A DNA stretch of 64,000 nucleotides from Aurifilum marmelostoma (lineage: Eukaryota; Ascomycota; Sordariomycetes; Diaporthales; Cryphonectriaceae), in contig JAMXSV010000018.1 in the NCBI GenBank assembly GCA_027559495.1, forward strand, positions 558,001 to 622,000. The letters are read 5' to 3'. Of this stretch, positions 47,618 to 58,443 are shown piece by piece. A program made the translations under genes and the position numbers. The notes under the pieces are model-generated. The model was not told the origin of the DNA. It worked only from the letters and a program-made list of their open reading frames with translations, and ran no database searches. Numbering within the stretch: the stretch's first letter is position 1; each line of letters opens with the position of its first letter.

Positions 47618-49678
47618 TCTGTTGATATGGGGATCTCTTGAAGTGGTGGGTTGATTTCAAGCTGTATCAGAAGGTAGGGAGGCAGGAAGTGTCGAGGCAC
47701 GAGGTAGGATCGTGGCGACACGCGCTCTAGATAGCAGTACAGCCAAGACAGATGTGTCGTAGTCGAAGAGCAGGAGGTAGGTATCGTGGGCGCAAGAGGA
47801 GGCTTTTTGGTAGCACGATGGTACGGTCGGAGGAGGCTCTTGAAGCGCAAAGAAGGAAGGGTCCCCGTCAAGGTTTAATTCGTGTGTCCAGGGATGCTGT
47901 CGTAATAGCTGCTGCTAGGGGTTTCGTTCTGAGAATGGGGGGGCCCGCAGGATCCTGACACGCAGATTCACTAGAGAGGATATTCTGGTCCCGTAACTTG
48001 TTTCGCAGAAGAATTCGTCCCTCTCGAGATTGGACAGCTGGGCTGGGAATAGGCTTTGGATCGGATCGGATTGTCGAGATCCCTACCCTACAAGCGCCGT
48101 TTGCCTTGATGGAACGGCACGTGTTAGTCAATAATCGCGAGAGGGATTGGGGGGTGGACAAGGCTGGTGGGCGGGATCGTCTCTCTTCTCTTGAGGACAC
48201 AGCTTCAATTGACGCACCTTCTGAACAAAGCTGGAGACGATAGAGGCCGAAGCAGATGGCGGACAACAAAAGGACTTCCCTAGGAAAAGACGGAAGGGAG
48301 GGGAGGGCCAGTGTTGGTCGTGTGCCGCGCCGTTGTGCCTTCAAAACAAGAGAGGGAAAAAACGAAAAGGGAAAAAGGGCAGCTTGGGCTGGCAAAGATG
48401 GTGTATGTTGCCCGTACGTACACGTTCAGATTCAGGTTGGGTTAGCAAGGTTAGGTAGGCTGCGCTGGGTTGCAGGCCGCGCGCTGTTTAACCTCCTGCT
48501 CATAATAATCAGGTCGCATCCTTCCAGTGCTCTGGGTCAGCTAGTAGACCAGCTCCAGTACTGTGTGCAGCAACCCAGCCCAGCCGTGCCAGCCTGGCCT
48601 GGACCTGGCCTGAATGAACCAGGGGGGCCCTCGGGGGGGCTTGTAACAGATCCCCTAGGGGTCAGGACGGACACTGGACCCTCTCCGGCATGCACCCACC
48701 ACTACACTACAGCATGACATTGACAAGCCTCTTTCCAGCCGCTCACTTGGTCATTGCATCAGCCACAACAGCACTGTCCAAGCTGTGGCTCATCAGTGGT
48801 ACGGTACATCTGTAGTACAGGAGGAACCCACCAATTCCCCCTTCCCCTTGCTTCCTTTCCAGTGACAAATCACCACCTTTCTCAACATCTTAGTTTTCAG
48901 AAATTGTTCACAACGTACTACCTAATGTACATGCCTCGTTTGGTTGTCATGGTCTATCTTCTATGATATTCACCACTATTTCGGACGCTTGCCTTTGGAG
49001 ATAGGTCCCACAAAGTGATCATGTCTCATTGCAAAAGACAAGATGTTCAAGGCTCATTGAGCAGAGAGCAGAGAGCAGAGAGAACAAGGGATTGATAAAG
49101 CCTTGTGGTCCTTGTCTCTTCTGTGGCTTCTCAGAATTGGCCCCACCAATCTTACTAGAGACCACGCGTCCTTGTCTTGTCTAAATTTACAAAGTCCCAG
49201 TGATGGATGGAACAGTTGACCCCCCTGTGAGATCACTTCTTCAGCACCAAATCTTGATCTGTCATGCATTGTACTGTTCTGAAAGGTGAGTAAGTGAGTG
49301 ACATCTTGATATGTGCGTGGGCTGATAGAAGTCTCCTTTAAGGCTTTCTTTCTTCTTCTATGTCTTAACAGCAAGAGACAGACCCGCTTGGCGCCAGCTG
49401 GAGCTCATATACACGGGTGCCGTCTGTTGACATTGATCCCGGACATTCACCACTTAGGACCGTGTGCGACTTTCAAAATGTACAACGCATGATCACGTAT
49501 GATCATGTCCTTTTGTGCTTCTCATCTATGTCCACATGCCGTCACTTATATACAACCCCTCCAAGGACATGCAAAACTTTCAGCACCCTGATGTCCGCTC
49601 CCCCTTCTTCTCCTTCACTGTGGAGGATTGAAGGAAAAGACACACAAGGATTGACAGAGGGAAAACATTGCTGAAACT
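47618..49678. other. VPS74 promoter and NLR 3' flank
   Basis: A 2.1-kb spacer between two minus-strand genes. No gene is supported; frames are short or compositionally biased. GTAC-rich sequence occurs at 48,798-48,822 and an AGAGCAG tandem repeat (about four copies) at 49,060-49,082. Confidence 0.5.
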
Positions 49679-52600
49679 TTATGGTCCCTGGGGCATGATT
49701 CCCAAACCAACATCGCCCGTAACGCCCCTCTCCATGGCCGCCTCCACATGTGCCTGGATCCCTTGCACCCTGCGCCTGTCTTGCAGCCTGTCGTGGGCAT
49801 CTTCCATGTTCACGGTCAGGTCTCCAAAGTGGATGACCTGCCGGTTGCTTCCCTCGCCGACCACAATACCGCCCGACCCGGACCTCATCATCTCCTCGCC
49901 GCCGGCTTCATCGTCCACAGGGAGACGGTCTGCAGGGCTCTCCGACTGCGCCCCCCTGCTTCCGGTGAAGAACCTCGTCAGCCGCTCATAGCGGCTTCCT
50001 CGGCGTACCGGTCTGATAGGCGGCCGTGGGGGGACGGCCACACTGGGAATCGGCATGCTGACAAAGGCGGGCCCGGGGGCGCGGGCGCCTCCCTCGGACC
50101 CTTGATGCGGCGGACGTGGCAGAGGCAGCATGGTGCCTACTGGGTACGGCAGCTCCGCGTTGTCTGGCCTCGGGTTGATGCGCGGGCTTGGCGCCGTTGC
50201 TATCGACGACGAGCTGCTCCGAGGTCCAGACACGTTGGTGCGCCGCCGTGACCCCGGCGGTATCGAGCCGACTGGGCTGGACAGTGGGCTCGACCCCCTC
50301 CGCGGACGGCCGCCGGTCCCTCGCGTCCCCATGCCGCCGTGGACCGAGACGTCAGACCGACGGCCTCTCTTGTTGCTTGGCGCGCGGCTAGACCCTCGGG
50401 ACGCTGGCGGAGTGGACGTCAGGGCGGGTGGAAAGCCGTACACGACCGGCATTGGGTTCTGGCCGAGGGAGGAAGACTCGACCCGGTCGAGAAATGGGCG
50501 CGCCTGGTAGGGGGTTGATTTCCACTGCTGGAGGGTGGGCGGTGGGTGCTGGCGGGGGTAAGGGATGGAGGACCTCACGCCTGGAAGGCCAGGAGGGCTG
50601 AAGGGTGCAGCGATCGTACCGGGACTGGATCTAGCAGACCGCGGTACAACCGGTGGCGCAGAGGGCATCGTAGCGGCGTATTCAGCCCCGGGCGAGGTAC
50701 GAGTACTACTCGGTACCTGCGGTTCTTGCTTGCTGGCTGTGCTCGCTGACGACTTCCTCCTCCTCCAGGCCAAGGGTATGTTCTCCTTGCTGAATATCCT
50801 CGAGAGCAAGTCCAGTGGACGGCTGCTCGATGACGAGCTGGCGCGTCTCCCTGCTGGCTGCTCTGGGACTGGCATGGCTGGCTGGCTCGAGGCAGGCTTT
50901 GGTGTGGTCTGTGGCGTGGGTGTGTTGTCGTCCTCGTCTAGTGGATAGGGGACCACCACCCCGGGGTTGGTGTATCTGGGCTGGAAGTGCTCGTCAACTG
51001 GCGAGTCAAAAAAGCCCGTCTGCCCCTCCTCGTATGGCGTCCACTCCTGTTGGCTCGGCGGTTGACTATCTGTTGTCCCGGTATCCGAGTCCGAGAGGCT
51101 CTTAACCTTGTCGAACACAGACGTTGGCGAGGTCCAGTTGGCCTGATTGACCATGTCTGCCTGAAGCTTTATCGACAGTCGCTGCACCTCTGCCTCGATG
51201 GTCTTCAGCCGGTCTTCCATCTTTTCACGGATGGGCCGCAACGTGACGCTGTGGCGTTCTTCGTATTTGGACAGGTGACCGATGAGCTTTCGGCAGTGGA
51301 GAGCAAAGCGTCGGTAGTCGTCTGGCAGCCCCACGTTGGGTCTCTCCTTGATACGTGTATCCGCATCCTTGTATGCTTTGCAGAAGACCTCGACCGACCG
51401 TTCAAGCCAGTAGATGTGCTTCTTCTCCTGTACGAGAGACTCGACCAGGTATCTCTGGACAATGCGATGTATATGAAGCGTGTCCATGATCTCATCCGCA
51501 AGCTCGAAGCTTCCCTTAGATGCCGTCGAGCTCGAGCGTGAGAGATTGTACTTATCGGTCCGATCGACCAGGGCATAAGCGATGAGGATCTTGAGCGTGT
51601 TGTTTAGGTTAGCACCCCCGTGAGTTACAGCGTGTCGCGTCTTGTAAGGTGTACTCTTATTATCAAGCACGCGAAGACCTACAGTGACGAAACTATCAGT
51701 ATTCTCCATGGAATGTTTACGATGAAAGGTACAAAAGTTGAAGAACTCACCCATGGACAGCATTTCAACTGGGGTGTGCTGATCCAGAAATGCAAGCACA
51801 CACAAGACGTTCAGCGCCCCCATCGCTCCTCTCGCCTCCATCTGATCCAACACCAGCTCGTACGCGGGTACCTTACCAAGGTGCGGCGGCTTGGCCTTGT
51901 ACCGTCTGAGGTAGGTAGAAAGTGGCTCCTGGCTGGACTTGAGATGCTGTGCGATGATGTGAATCATCAACGGCAGTTTCTCCAGGATATGAACCAGCTC
52001 TGCTGCCTGTGCGAGGTCATCATGGGACCACGGCTTTTCCTTCTCCATCTCTTCTAAAAGGAGCCTCTGCGCTTCCTGGGTGGACAGCAGAGGCAGTTGG
52101 AGTGGCCGTGGGTTGTTGTAAAGGTGGCTTCCCGTTCCTGCCGTGCTCGTGGAGAGGAGAATCATGGACGTATTGGGGTGGTAAGGGAAGAAGCGCTCGA
52201 TGCCGTCGTCCTGATCAAACATGATACCATCGAACACAAGGAGCCAGTCGTCTTGGTCCTCGAGCCACTCACGGACATGGTCCACCATCTTGGTGTGATC
52301 TTCGAGCTCCTTTTTGTCAACCTTCGCCCTCAGATCCCTGAGCGCGATCTTGGCAATGCGTGAGAACTCGCCCTCCAGCTCCTGTACAGAGGAGGCGCGG
52401 AGCCAAAACATACCGCCCGAGTAGTCGTTTTGGTGTCTGAAGAAGTATTCGCGGGCCATGTGGGTTTTGCCGCCTCCTGTCTGACACCGTACCAGGACGG
52501 TCGAGGTGCCTTTCTCACGGGCTTTTTTATCTCGAAGCATTTTATGCAGCTCCTTCAACTCCTGTTCGCGTCCAATGAAATAGGAGTTGGGCCGAAAACC

Positions 52601-54207
52601 TTCCGGTACAACTCTAAAGGTTTCCTTTCGAGCCCGCGAACTAGATCCCTCCGTCATCGTTGACTCTTGTGTGCCTGACTGCGTTGGCGGTAACGTCGAT
52701 AACATCGGTAATGGAGACGGCGGGCCACTTGGTGGACGTTGCGTGGTCAAAGCAGTGCCATTTGATGAAACTACGGGGAAAACAAAACCATCAGCCCATG
52801 TTTTTTCTTTTGCAAGATCAATGAATACCTAGACCTCCTAGGTTTGACTCTTCTTCTCCAACAGTGTACGACTCTTCCTCCCCATGTTGGAGTCGAGCCG
52901 GACTTCCTCTGTCTGTGACGGGGCTCAACACCTGCGGCGAGGAAAACGTACCAACTACCTGTGAAGGCCCGGCTGACGGACCCTCGAGCTAAAATTGTTG
53001 TTAGCCAGGTGAAGAAAGATCTCTGCGTCTGGAAGGGAAGTTTCTCAACGTACGAACGGCCTTGCTCTCTCGTTCAACTCAACCTGGGCGCGGATTCTGC
53101 GGTCCTGATCCTCGACCTGCCAGCGGTACATGATGACTTCGGGTGACTCCTTGACCCCTATAAGTAGATCTGTTAGTCATGACGTTTTTCTCCCCCTCAA
53201 GTAGCTATAGGGAAAGTCATATGGAGCTCGACTCACAGTCTGTCATGACCGAGGTGATCTGTCGATATCCGGGAGCATCAACGCTGGCAAACTTGCACAT
53301 TCCAGAATGCTAATGGTGAAGTCAGCATGTGTCCCCATCTAAAAGGTTTTGATCTGTCTGCAATAGATGGAAGAGATGGGATATCACTCACATCTGCCTC
53401 TATGCCGTAGGAAGTGGTGTTGTACCACCTTGGTGCCGCAGACTTGGAGTCCACGATCAGGGACATCGTGCCCTTAAGATCCGTCTTCTGGTTCTCGTGG
53501 ACTAGGTGGATCTTGAACCGCTGCTGAATGTTGATGAAGTTCGCATTGATGTTGTCGAGAGTCTCGCTATCCTTGCGCAGAGTTTTGATGAGAATTGGCT
53601 CGGTATCGAAAATCCTGCGAGGCACACGCCCAACCATGCCCTGGAGGACCTCGCCCCATCTCGCCAGGTCGCTGCCTTCGTGGGGCGTACCCAGGAACAC
53701 GATGGCATAAGTCGAGACGTAGATGGCTCGGTCGTCCTCGTGAGCTGAAGCTCTCACGTTGTCCGAATGCTCCAGAACCCGCTTCAGGAGGATACCGCCG
53801 AGGCTGTGAGCCACCCAGATGATAGGATTCCTCTGGGTCTTGCGCTTCTTTCGAAAGGAGGTGAGGTAGCTGACGAGGGTTTGTGCGTGCTCATGGATAA
53901 AGTTTGTGCTAGGCTTTTTGTCTTTATTGCCTGCGACGTCCGCATTGTAACCGTAGACGAGAACGTTGGCCTGTGTTCCTTCCTCCTCTAGCGTCTTGGG
54001 GAACAGGTCTGTCGGCCAGTATACACCGTTGCTCGCCGTCCACGTCTTCGTAGGATTGCCATTGAGACCGTGAACCAGGACAACGTCGACCTTGGCCTGG
54101 GGATGAGTGTAGACGGCTGTCACGTCGTAGCGCTGAATATTCTTGTTGATAGTTCCCTGCTTCATTGTTAGAGACTGCATGACGGCTCTACGAGACATCT
54201 CTATCAT
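49679..54207 (-). CDS. NLR-like protein: serine hydrolase (LipA/SERAC1-like) + NB-ARC, disordered tail
   Basis: The product is a large cytosolic protein (1,388 residues) with fungal NOD-like-receptor architecture. Exons: 54207-53392, 53309-53237, 53157-53054, 52988-52835, 52770-51751, 51678-49679; introns are 82, 79, 66, 64 and 72 nt and all phases close. Residues 35-300 form an alpha/beta hydrolase: oxyanion loop VHGLNG, nucleophile elbow VAHSLGG (Ser135), and FLGTPHEGSD, the type annotated elsewhere as LipA or SERAC1-like. A linker leads to the NB-ARC domain: FIGREQEL about 448, P-loop CQTGGGKT at 478-485, Walker B LLVFD at 559-563, ILLSTST, and the LPLMIHIIAQHL helix. A helical region runs to about 900. 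The final 490 residues are Pro/Ser/Arg-rich and look disordered, ending in a compact, more ordered-looking block (VIHFGDLTVNMEDAHDRLQD). I see no LRR, TPR, ankyrin or WD repeats. Such proteins are thought to sense non-self or stress and trigger hydrolase activity; for this one that is inference. The start could instead be the ATG at 54195. Confidence 0.9.
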
Positions 54208-56797
54208 GAAATCTCTCAAGATTCACTGCATCCAACTTGAGAGGTAGAAACCAACACAGGGTACGATTTGCAAAAAGAGAAGACGAAAGGAGGGGGAAAA
54301 AAAGAAAAAAAGAAAAGAAAAAAACAAGAATGAAGCAGAAGAGATATCACAAATGAAAAGAGGACGAGAAACCAGTGAGAGCCCACGGAAAAGGATAAGA
54401 CGGTAGTTGTAACAAGTAGCTCGTGAACACACAGCTACGACAATCCAAGTTGCTCTACTTGTTCATGAGCGTGCTTTGAACAGTATGGACACGCTCCATA
54501 GAGGGCGTCAAGACCTCAAGGACCCTCGCTGGCGGCGACAGCAATGATGAGATTGCCCAAGGGAACAGAAATAGTAACGTAGGCGGCCCGCGCCGTGACG
54601 GTCCGGAGATCTAAGTAAGCTGCGGCGGGACTCGGTCCTCATTCGCAGACTACCGTAGTAGGACCATCCAGGCAGGGCAGGGGGTGTCTGTGCAGTGATT
54701 CGAGATCGAGGGCGTGCCTCGAGGAGGCTCGACCATGCTGTGTGCGGTTTGTGCGAGGTGGAGAAGGGGCAAGCAGCAGAAGAGAAGCCGTTAAGAAATG
54801 CCACTCACCATCTTCGATCTTGCTTTCCTCGTCGCAGCGAAGAGAAGCGAAAAGCTTCCCTCGCGCCGCCTGTGCTGCCGTACCGATGGGTTCGAGTTCT
54901 AGTGATTTGAGGATTGTCGTACGGGAAAAGTAAGCACTGCTGGCGTCCGTCGACCTGGTCTCGAAAGTGGCTGGGGGTTTTAGTACTTAGCGGTTGAATG
55001 CACGAGATCGGCGGACTGGGGGGGGGATCAAGAAAAGGAAGGAAAAGAAAAAAACAGGCTGCAGGAACAGAGAGGCTCTTTCTCTGTTATATTGTGAGGG
55101 GGGGCCCTCGTCTAGTCGTCTGTACGCACCATGTGACCCGGGCTAATGTGTCGTGTCGTCAAGAGGCCTTATGTAGCATTGTGTATTTTCCTTTTTCGAG
55201 GACTGGTAGGTTCTGAGACATCCTTACTATGGTACGTGAGCAATCAGAAGAGGCTCATGTATGTGAAGATGAGCTGAAAATCTCCCCTGAAAGGAACATT
55301 CCGGGCTGACGCCTTGGCGACTAAGCAGCTAGTTGTGCATGCATTGCCTCACAGGCACGACAGGGTGCCATAGCCCTGTTCTTAGAGTACAAAACTGGAA
55401 TGTTCCTGGCCTATGTAGAAGCCAGGCTGCATTACATTGCCTCCCAGAGGAAGGAAGAAAAAAAAAAAAAAGGAAGCACTCAGTACCTGATCGTGTCCAC
55501 ACCAGAGGGAACATTATGTCAAGGAGGCAGGAGCCATGTTGACAACTCAGGGTCTTGTGACAACGTGACTGCCCCAAGTTGCAAGCATATGATGTGTGTA
55601 ATTGCGGAAGGCACCATCAGCAACTGACCTTCCTCAAAAGTGACCAGGATAAGGGGAAAGAGCTAAGTATCTGGCATCAAGAGGAAAGAAATGGCAGACA
55701 GAAAAGTCCCTGAAAAAGGTAACAACTCTCCACTATGACGACAAATCCAAAGGTTTGAGTGGTAGGAATACAGAGATCCCAAGTTGTCAGGTATAAGACA
55801 GTTTCTGTAGTGTCAGAACTGATGTGTTGCAGCAGCAGTGCCTCCTGTAAAAGAGGTCATGCGGCAAGGTCAACAGCCGGGAGCTGCATACTAGGGGAAC
55901 AACCAGCGTGGCAGCCCCGTCACTGTTTCTTTTCGGGGATGGCTGCCTTCTAGGTCTGCTGAGCCACCCGCGCGCTTGGCGATCTTCTCCACCGAAGCCT
56001 TAAAAAGGCGAACCCCATCCATCATGCATACTTCCTGTTGGAGGGAGCCATACCAGCCGGCACACAAGGAGTGTCAGAGCCGGTTAGGAGGGTGCGAGAA
56101 CTGGATCAAGTGCCCCGCTGAGATTCTGACAGCCCCTGAATCGTAGCTTATTAAAGGCCCATAAACATATCCAAAAAGAAGCACATGGCGTGTTGAACTG
56201 TTCCCACTGGACCGTTGTACTGAACAAGGCGATGTGATGCTGCTGATTTACCCCAGATCGAGCGAGGTCAGATTGAACTTAGGTTGCAGATCAAGCAAGT
56301 TTAACTTTGCCGCACGAGGCCGAACTTTTTCTTTCTTTGTTTTGCAGCTTCTTCACAGTGTTGTATCTATGACCACCACTATTTGCCTTGACACGGTCTG
56401 ACGAACACATACGTGTTCCCTATTGCACACCGAATCAGGAAATTGTCATAAGTGATGAAGGCTGACGCCCGAGGCTGAATTTTCCGGCGAGCCACATTAC
56501 ACGGCAATTCGTTTCTTTCTTACTGACTCTTGTGAGACCTGGAATGAATTTTTATTTCTTTTTTTTATTTCTTTTTCTTTTTCTTTTCCCCTGCCCTTCT
56601 CTTTCTTTATGGTCTCACAGGCTTAGAGTCCCGGATAATATGTAGAATTGGTAACTGGCCACTGAAAAGTCGTACCAGGCTGGCCACCAGATCCGCGTGC
56701 CAGCACCTCAGCGTGTCTCGGGGAAGGGAGCCGCAGTCACATGCGTCACCAGACAGACTGGCAAGTGTTGGTGACTCAAGCATGCCAAATGATCCAG
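54208..56797. other. NLR promoter/leader and SNIP1 3' flank
   Basis: A 2.6-kb spacer. No gene is supported. A/G-rich sequence directly upstream of the NLR start (54,270-54,330) reads as a C/T-rich leader in the transcript. T-rich sequence at 56,550-56,600 lies in the SNIP1 3' flank. Confidence 0.5.
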
Positions 56798-57844
56798 TCA
56801 ATCTCTAGAGAGCATGACGACGTACTCCCTGTCACTAGTCCCAAATTTGACAACATCCTTCGGTCGCAGTTCTAGGTACCTCCGGTCAGGCACATCCTCG
56901 CCGTTCAGCTTGGTCCGATTTGCACTCTCCAGATCAATCAGATATGGCTTCACCTTGCCAATTTTGTCGCCGAATTCGTTTCTCTTCTCTGTGTAGCGAA
57001 ACTGGATCACTGCGTGCTGCTTGCTGATGCTGGGATTCTCGGCCAGCAGATCGACGACTGCTGGCTCTCTCCCCACGAGCCAGCAGCTTCGGGTGCTGAG
57101 CTCGATGGTGTCCACGACGTCCTTTCCCTTGAACACAAAAAGCTTCCACTGGTCGCGAGGAGGAGGTTTGCGCGACTCGGGCGGCTCATGATACTTCAGC
57201 GTGATCGTCGTCCCGTCTGCTTGCGTGACCGAGTTGGACGCTGCTGCCAAAAGGCCCGTGTTTCCAAAATTCGGCTTCTCCTTCGGTTTCTCTGGTTCCT
57301 CGCCGTTCGACACGGCGAATGAGTCCGCTTGTGACGGAAGAGGTCCACCACGTCTCACAGCCACTTGATTCTCCGCAGGCCCCGCATCACCCAGAGCATC
57401 TTGATTACGCCTGCGCGCCCTTTCTCGGTCCTCGCGCTGGTCTTTTTCGTCCTCGGCCAGGCGAGAATCCCTCTGCTTGTGCCTCCTCCTCGAACCTCTG
57501 CCTTCGTCGTCCGAGTCGTCTTCCGAACGATGGCTGCGGCGGCGCTCGTACAAATCTTCTTCAGGGGAGCGTGAGTCTCGAGCTCTTCTAGAGCGCCTGC
57601 TTCCTCTATCACGTGAGCTGTGTCTCTTCGATTCAGGGCTGCGAGACCGCCGGCGATGGCGATACCGCTCGTCGTCCCTGTCTCGAGACCTGTCACGCCT
57701 CGAAGTCTTGTCAGATGAGTCCCGCTCCCGAGGATAGCGTCGGCTCAAGCGATCTCGATCGCTGGAGTCCTCGTAATTATCTCTGTAGCGGTTCTTCCGA
57801 TGATGCGATGGTCCTGCCTCATCAAAAGACGCATCAGAGCCCAT
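56798..57844 (-). CDS. FHA-domain splicing factor, SNIP1/Pml1 homologue (RES complex)
   Basis: SNIP1/Pml1 is a nuclear subunit of the RES (retention and splicing) complex, which supports spliceosome activation and holds unspliced pre-mRNA in the nucleus. This is a single-exon gene encoding 348 residues. The N-terminal 160 residues are extremely rich in Arg, Ser, Asp and Glu, with many RS/RD/RE dipeptides (SRRDRSRDRDDERYRHRRRS), as in splicing factors. The segment FGNTGLLAAASNSV, then TITLKYHEPPESRKPP, is the conserved SNIP1 lead-in. The FHA domain occupies about 230-345: WLVGRE (255-260), then ENPSISKQHAVIQF, then IDLESANRTKLNGEDV, which contain the phosphopeptide-binding Arg, Ser and Asn positions of the fold. 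The final strand is REYVVML. The longer N-terminus than yeast Pml1 (204 residues) is typical of filamentous fungi and animals. Confidence 0.94.
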   Translation of the reverse strand: MGSDASFDEAGPSHHRKNRYRDNYEDSSDRDRLSRRYPRERDSSDKTSRRDRSRDRDDERYRHRRRSRSPESKRHSSRDRGSRRSRRARDSRSPEEDLYERRRSHRSEDDSDDEGRGSRRRHKQRDSRLAEDEKDQREDRERARRRNQDALGDAGPAENQVAVRRGGPLPSQADSFAVSNGEEPEKPKEKPNFGNTGLLAAASNSVTQADGTTITLKYHEPPESRKPPPRDQWKLFVFKGKDVVDTIELSTRSCWLVGREPAVVDLLAENPSISKQHAVIQFRYTEKRNEFGDKIGKVKPYLIDLESANRTKLNGEDVPDRRYLELRPKDVVKFGTSDREYVVMLSRD

Positions 57845-58443
57845 TTTGAACAGGGCCAGTTTTTAAAAGATAATGTCAAAATGTTTAGTTGGCGCAGTTG
57901 CTCCGGAGTGCGAAATGGGAGAGCCACTGGTGGAGGAGCTTGAGACAGCAATGCTGAAAGTGTCTGAGTGAGACTGAACGTCTCAAATTGAGAGGCTTCA
58001 GGAGACTCGGTTGTGATGATGACTTTGGGAATGGTTTGTTTTCGCAGGTGAAAGGTAGGTGAATGGCTTGAAGGAGCATCCAAGCAGAGGACATTCAGGG
58101 TTGGGATGTGCCATGAGTGATAAGATAAGAGAGCTACATATGCACTAATGCATAGTAAGAAACCTGCCCCGTTGGAAGCATATTTCGTGGTCATGGGAAG
58201 ATGCGAGTAGAGCCATTATGGTACCTTTACAAAAGAGCGTAGAAAGATCTCCGGTAAGAAGACTATGATTGGAGGACGGAAAGGAGGCAGTCGAAGCTCT
58301 CTGTATATATCCTTGCGTCCGTGTGCGTTTGTCTACATATATACATATATGGATCGTCAGGTCCTGGGCTTGTGGGCAAACTTGCTGCCAATTCATTCTT
58401 TGCGTGAGAAAGCAGACATAAAGAGTCCACGTATAAGGCTATG
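57845..58443. other. SNIP1 promoter and GGA 3' flank
   Basis: A 600-bp spacer between two minus-strand genes with no supportable gene. It must contain the SNIP1 promoter and the GGA 3' UTR. A TATATA-rich patch lies near 58,335-58,350. Confidence 0.5.
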
